From assembly GCA_041570195.1 (NCBI GenBank), contig JBFFWQ010000001.1, positions 1 through 64,000 on the forward strand: a DNA stretch of 64,000 nt, written 5' to 3'. The notes under the pieces were generated by a model. It made no database searches. It was not told the DNA's origin and was given only the letters and a program-made list of their open reading frames with translations. The stretch is from UBA11865 sp041570195 (GTDB lineage Bacteria; Chloroflexota; Anaerolineae; Promineifilales; Promineifilaceae). Of the stretch, positions 61,101 to 64,000 are shown one piece after another. Made by a program: the position numbers and the translations under genes. The stretch's first letter is position 1. Each line of letters begins with the position of its first letter.

Positions 61101-62557
61101 CGATCAGGAAGGACGGCGTTGGTGGTTAGCACGGTGGTGGCTTGAACGCGGCTAAGCTGGCGGTCAGCGGAAAGCAGCAAGGCATATAGACCTGCAACGT
61201 GAGGCGCCGACATCGATGTCCCGTTCTTGTAACCGTAATGGCCACCTGGTAGGGACGATAGGATCTTCACGCCTGGAGCAACAACCGCCGGCTTGACCTG
61301 GCTAGTCCAATTCGACGGCCCGCGTGAAGAGAACCATGCGACCGCGTCAATGTCGTCGGAGGCTCCGACAGCCACAACGCCCGGGTAACTCGCCGGCGAG
61401 CCGATAGTGCTAGTTTCAGGACCGCTATTGCCGGCCGAAAAGACAGTGATGATGCCGGCGGCGTGCAAAGCTTCGATATCGGGCAGGAACTCGCCCATCT
61501 CTGGGGGACCAGACCAGGATCCGTTAACAATATTCGGACCTAAAGCCGGATCGCCGGCCGGGGCGAGTAGCCATTGGAATCCGGCGTGGATGTCGCCCAG
61601 ATATCCGAAGCCGAATTCGTCAAGCACACGGACGGCTATCCATTTACTGCCCGGTGCGACACCGATTCCATTCCGCCCGCTGGCCGTACCGGCGACGTGT
61701 GTGCCGTGGCCATTAGGGTCAAGCGGCTCTGGCTCGCCTTCGACAGCATCAAACCAACTATACTTGTGGCTGGGCGACAGCTCAGCGGAGGCGCCGCGAT
61801 AGGTGTCGAGAAGGGCAGGGTGAAGCCAATCAGTTCCAGTGTCCATGATGGCGATCGTAGCACCCGTTCCGGTGATTCCAAGGCCGGCCCAGACATATGG
61901 CGCCCTGGTGCGCAGCAAGCCCCAGGGGAGCCCGGATGGGATAGCGAGAGAAGTGCTGTCCACCGTCATGGTAATGGGTTGCAGCAACTGAATCCTTGAA
62001 TCCAGGCCCACTCGGGCGACATCGGCGCGGCTTGCCAGAGAGGTGACCGCGGTGGCGGACGCCGTGACCTGTAGCCCATTGATGATCCACAGCGAGCGGT
62101 ACGAAGTTACTTGGTTTTCAGTTTCAAGGCGCTGCAAATCGGCCTGAATTCCCTCCTGTGAGACCGCGGCAGTATGCTGTAGGATGTCGGCGACTGCCAT
62201 GCGCCTTTCAAGGTCGTCCTCCGGCAGATCGACGAGCTGATCCTGTTCGGCCCCCTTCATGTAGACGATGATTCGGAGCGATTCGTCTTCGCCGCCGATT
62301 TGCATAGCTTCGTTCAAAGCGGGATCGATTTTTGGCGAAATCCTGGCTGGTTGGGCCGCCAATGATGGCTGGAAATCAACCAGTAGCGCGACCACGATGA
62401 GCGAGCAGACGCTCAGCAGAAGAACGCCTAGAAGCACGGCAAATCTCGTCCTCGAATCGGGTTCCTTTGTCATCCTGCTGGGCGTCAGGGGCTCATCCGA
62501 TTGGCGAGAGATCGGCGGCTCTTTTGCTTGCTTGTTCCTACCGGATCTGATCCGCAT
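58184..62557 (-). CDS. Giant secreted S8 (subtilisin-like) serine protease
   Basis: 1457 residues, ATG after GGAAGG. A basic N-terminus and a membrane/signal segment (about 40-62) precede a propeptide (about 75-190). The catalytic triad is Asp in AIMDTGTDW (about 237), His in NGHGTHVAGTASG (about 285) and Ser in GTSMSAPHVAGL (about 446). Carboxypeptidase-regulatory-like repeats (about 505-660) and several beta-sandwich modules follow, ending in DUF11-like repeats. A GATase-like flavodoxin fold is suggested by ILLVDDDRWY and TILLIDSGQWY. There is no LPxTG or transmembrane C-terminal anchor. It probably degrades protein outside the cell. Confidence 0.93.
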   Translation of the reverse strand: MRIRSGRNKQAKEPPISRQSDEPLTPSRMTKEPDSRTRFAVLLGVLLLSVCSLIVVALLVDFQPSLAAQPARISPKIDPALNEAMQIGGEDESLRIIVYMKGAEQDQLVDLPEDDLERRMAVADILQHTAAVSQEGIQADLQRLETENQVTSYRSLWIINGLQVTASATAVTSLASRADVARVGLDSRIQLLQPITMTVDSTSLAIPSGLPWGLLRTRAPYVWAGLGITGTGATIAIMDTGTDWLHPALLDTYRGASAELSPSHKYSWFDAVEGEPEPLDPNGHGTHVAGTASGRNGIGVAPGSKWIAVRVLDEFGFGYLGDIHAGFQWLLAPAGDPALGPNIVNGSWSGPPEMGEFLPDIEALHAAGIITVFSAGNSGPETSTIGSPASYPGVVAVGASDDIDAVAWFSSRGPSNWTSQVKPAVVAPGVKILSSLPGGHYGYKNGTSMSAPHVAGLYALLLSADRQLSRVQATTVLTTNAVLPDRVLPNDAYGWGQVDAYAALSSIVAAGRLHGVAHGAAPLAGTAITITTPAGVELGFTSLADGSFAADLISGTYGVAVTAYGYDPYVNPAVVVRHGDDTELDINLERLPHGKISGRLLDLDTGLPLKGDVRIDSAPWTIPVGTDGRYEVELPAGQHDLVAWVGGHRLGRLRTTVSANEESVHDILMASAPTILLIDSGQWYGNSQEHIYGAALQENDYSYSELSVRDPFLDRPTLELLSQFEVIIWSAPNDSPGAIGAGAALSEYLAEGGNALVAGQNTAAIDEYWAYYEVWWHKQLRGRYLGKTEAPFELAGEPSSVFDDLHFALEETNDDGQEIAPDASVPRPGALTEVGLRYADGRAGALLAGQCESFRLAHFGFGLQDVKDPLTRADLVARTLDFFDQPETVVGVLFDQPVIEDFAPPGGHRSYPIQVINLSETMTDTIGLEFADPSWSTQIMTDTMELGPCQSGWTVLEIDVPAEAPLDSLENLRLVATSLNYPEYEHAMDIRLKIPGHILLVDDDRWYDQASEFKETMSAAGLDFDFWEIESRVIAPASPPLDLLNAYDFVVWYTGYDWFRPITTEESKVLAAYLDQGGRLFLTSQDYLYYHRSNTLTRNYLGILDYAESVTPTIAYGGEYGSPFQELAGPLQLEYGPYHNNGDGLVPSPHGVVSLWHNQGYAAGVANSGPNWRTVFWGLPFETLPAANQAKSMNRILGWLSDLGESSLQVDRRSGLPAATRTFTLTLRYSSAGPGSMVVVTNSLPFSLNIDTATISGGAEYDPNQHQVTWRGHLAPGRQHGIAYDAVPLEGLSPGTRIENLVEIYYEDHDLTLERTVPFWLAAPDPTASRFRVFPSVAAPGQAVTFELKLFNQGHATGTLDANVKLPEALAPFTGTVSSSPGQVTLTDNQLAWHGLLQPGEAVTVTTVMKTPFLARPAWLPATAILEDGMTDPVVVDTVLELRPLTSYLPVVIRSKP

Positions 62558-62745
62558 TTCTTAGCCTTCCATGGGAGAGTCTCGTAAAAATGGTTGCACC
62601 CCTTTTCATAGCATCGGGCATTATTATATCAGCCATGAGTGTGGTCCAGGCTTGCTTCTGAGACAGGTTTAAGGAGAGAAAAGTCTTCCGAATCAGATTT
62701 TGGTTGCCATTTCCGTGCCGATCCACTTTCAACAGCGCTGTCGAC

Positions 62746-63294
62746 CTAGCGTTTCGCCCGCGCGACGATCCGGGCAACAAAGGCGGCCACCGCATATATC
62801 AGTCCGGCGATAACCAGGCTGAACTTGATGACCGCGCCCCACCAGGCAATCTGCGGCCATGGTTCGGCCGGCTGCTCGACCAGCATGACGAGCAAAGCCA
62901 GATTCTCGATGGCGTCAAGTCCGGCGGCCAGCCACTGTCCCCAAGCCAGAGCCAGCGCCACGACAGCGATCAATCTTGATTTGGTCAGTCCGTCAGAGAG
63001 CCAAAGGATGGCCATCGCAATTGTCGTCGCGTAGAGCACCAAGTAGAGATAATCTAATCCCAGATTGAAGCCAGCGAATATCTGTGCCGTCGCATCCCAA
63101 GATTGGATTATTGCGCTGGCCGTGGTTACATCTCCGGCGAACTCATACGAGATGATTCCGGCCGGAGCGGCTTCCGTGATCAAAGACCGGCCGGTGACAT
63201 TTAGTGCAAACATCGTCAATAAAGTCAGGGTCAAGAACAGCAGGAAAACCGGCAACCTGTCGTTCTGGGGGGCTTTAAGCAAGGGGTGCTTCAT
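62746..63294 (-). CDS. Hypothetical four-TM membrane protein
   Basis: 182 residues with spans at about 14-34, 80-97, 104-124 and 150-172 and a basic C-terminus. The segment GLDYLYLVLYATTIAMA and a conserved-looking LDAIENLALL recall small DUF-type membrane proteins, but I cannot name it. It lies 69 bases after the methyltransferase on the same strand and may share its transcript. Confidence 0.65.
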   Translation of the reverse strand: MKHPLLKAPQNDRLPVFLLFLTLTLLTMFALNVTGRSLITEAAPAGIISYEFAGDVTTASAIIQSWDATAQIFAGFNLGLDYLYLVLYATTIAMAILWLSDGLTKSRLIAVVALALAWGQWLAAGLDAIENLALLVMLVEQPAEPWPQIAWWGAVIKFSLVIAGLIYAVAAFVARIVARAKR

Positions 63295-63363
63295 GATTTG
63301 CTGCCCTGGCTGATTGTGAGATGGCTGTGTATGAAGCGAGCATGAACCAGAATTGGCACCCGA

Positions 63364-64000
63364 TCACGCTGGGCGCTTGGCATTGATGACAAATAACGGC
63401 AAATGGCCGATCTGCTGCCAGCCGCCATAATCGGCGGCCGCTTCTTCGGCGGCGGTCAAAGCTGTCGCTTCTGCCGGTTCCAAGGGTAACTCACGCAGGA
63501 AGTCGAAACGGAGTGGGGAAGGCGGCAGCAATTGATCAAGAAGGCGGACGCCGACCTTATAGCCCTGATTTTCTAGCAATCCCGGAAGCCGCCGGCCAAC
63601 GTCGCAGCTGGCGCCGCAGCGATCTAGTGCGGAACGCCAGATGTCGGCCACGGCGACCGACGGAGGATGTTCGATCAGCCCGAGGTAATCCGGTTCGATG
63701 GCGCATAATTCCCCGCCAGGTTTGAGCACGCGCCAAGTCTCGCCAATGACCGAGGCCAAGTCGCGGACCCACAGCAGGGTGAACTGGCTGAAGATCAGTT
63801 CAAAGCTCTTATTGGAGAAGGGGATTTGATTCGCATTGCCTGCTATACGAACAATGGAAGCCGATGCAGGTGCTTCGTATAGTGACTCTGGGACCAGATC
63901 CAGCGCTACCACTAGGCCACTGCTGCGACGGGCAAGTTCTGGAGTAACGGCGCCGCTGCCGGCGCCCAGATCCAGGATTGCTTGGCGGCGTGCGATGGCG
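63364..64000 (-). CDS. Class I SAM-dependent methyltransferase (truncated by window end)
   Basis: The frame is open to base 64000, so the N-terminus lies outside. Visible are motif I ILDLGAGSGAVTPEL (63913-63990, in part), VVALDLVP, the motif IV region IPFSNKSFELIFSQFTLLWV and WRVLKPGGELCAIEPDY. This is the usual BioC/UbiE-like Rossmann methyltransferase. An internal GTG (63912) would give a protein lacking the SAM loop and should not be taken as the start. Substrate unknown. Confidence 0.87.
   Translation of the reverse strand, partial: AIARRQAILDLGAGSGAVTPELARRSSGLVVALDLVPESLYEAPASASIVRIAGNANQIPFSNKSFELIFSQFTLLWVRDLASVIGETWRVLKPGGELCAIEPDYLGLIEHPPSVAVADIWRSALDRCGASCDVGRRLPGLLENQGYKVGVRLLDQLLPPSPLRFDFLRELPLEPAEATALTAAEEAAADYGGWQQIGHLPLFVINAKRPA

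Noticed and set aside
1..64000. CRISPR arrays, IS elements, prophage, rRNA genes
   Set aside because: No regularly spaced direct repeats, transposase or integrase motifs, terminal repeats or rRNA-like sequence were seen on reading either strand.

Overview
The window is about 57% G+C by eye and densely coded, with an ordinary bacterial housekeeping repertoire: valS, leuS, lepA, pyrD, rpsO, pnp, radC, tlyA and two tRNA-Ala genes. Several traits together suggest a member of the Chloroflexota (Anaerolineae/Caldilineae-like). These are T-box control of an aminoacyl-tRNA synthetase, threonine-rich linkers with calcium-type repeats on a membrane Ser/Thr kinase, FecR-like and propeller membrane proteins, and short or absent 5' leaders. 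That assignment is inference; there is no rRNA to test it. No phage, IS element or CRISPR array is visible.

Layout. 1-5.6 kb: end of an O-antigen-ligase/TPR membrane protein, a WecA/TagO-type glycosyl-1-phosphate transferase and a membrane cyclophilin. 5.6-10 kb: promoter, T-box riboswitch (specifier GUC = Val), valS, a DUF971 protein and a K+ channel. 10-20 kb: a Cys/Met PLP enzyme, two small proteins, enoyl-CoA hydratase and 3-hydroxyacyl-CoA dehydrogenase, MscS, an ANT(6)-like nucleotidyltransferase, a PP2C-like/propeller membrane protein, a GNAT enzyme, a degenerate second dehydrogenase and a small Zn protein. 20-24 kb: a SelW-like gene with an in-frame UGA (selenocysteine), divergent from tRNA-Ala(CGC), tRNA-Ala(GGC), an orphan T-box antiterminator/terminator, an alpha/beta hydrolase and leuS. 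24-29 kb: a VOC dioxygenase-like gene and a MoxR/DUF58/DUF4129 operon. 29-38 kb: an orphan DNA methyltransferase, an SPFH-HTH fusion with a helical partner, a family 3 solute-binding lipoprotein, a clan GH-A glycosidase, a nucleotidyltransferase, an Rmd-like reductase and tlyA. 38-42.8 kb: a minus-strand set encoding a 56-residue peptide, a ComQ-like prenyltransferase and a ComP-like histidine kinase. 42.8-48 kb: a probably leaderless lepA, pyrD, acylphosphatase, FecR-like protein, radC. 48-51 kb: rpsO-pnp. 51-64 kb: threonine aldolase, kinase/FHA/repeat receptor, WS/DGAT with a Cys/His tail, YbaK, a giant secreted subtilase, a membrane protein and a truncated methyltransferase.

Three observations stand out. 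(1) The peptide/prenyltransferase/PDZ-membrane-kinase set at 38.0-42.4 kb looks like a ComX-ComQ-ComP isoprenyl-peptide signalling module outside its known Bacillota home. It has a rearranged order, a different kinase core and no response regulator beside it. (2) A selenoprotein of the SelW/Rdx family at 20058-20339 would be lost or truncated by standard gene calling. (3) A T-box antiterminator/terminator without any Stem I sits directly behind two tRNA-Ala genes, upstream of leuS. Residue positions are approximate and all family assignments rest on motif recognition from memory.
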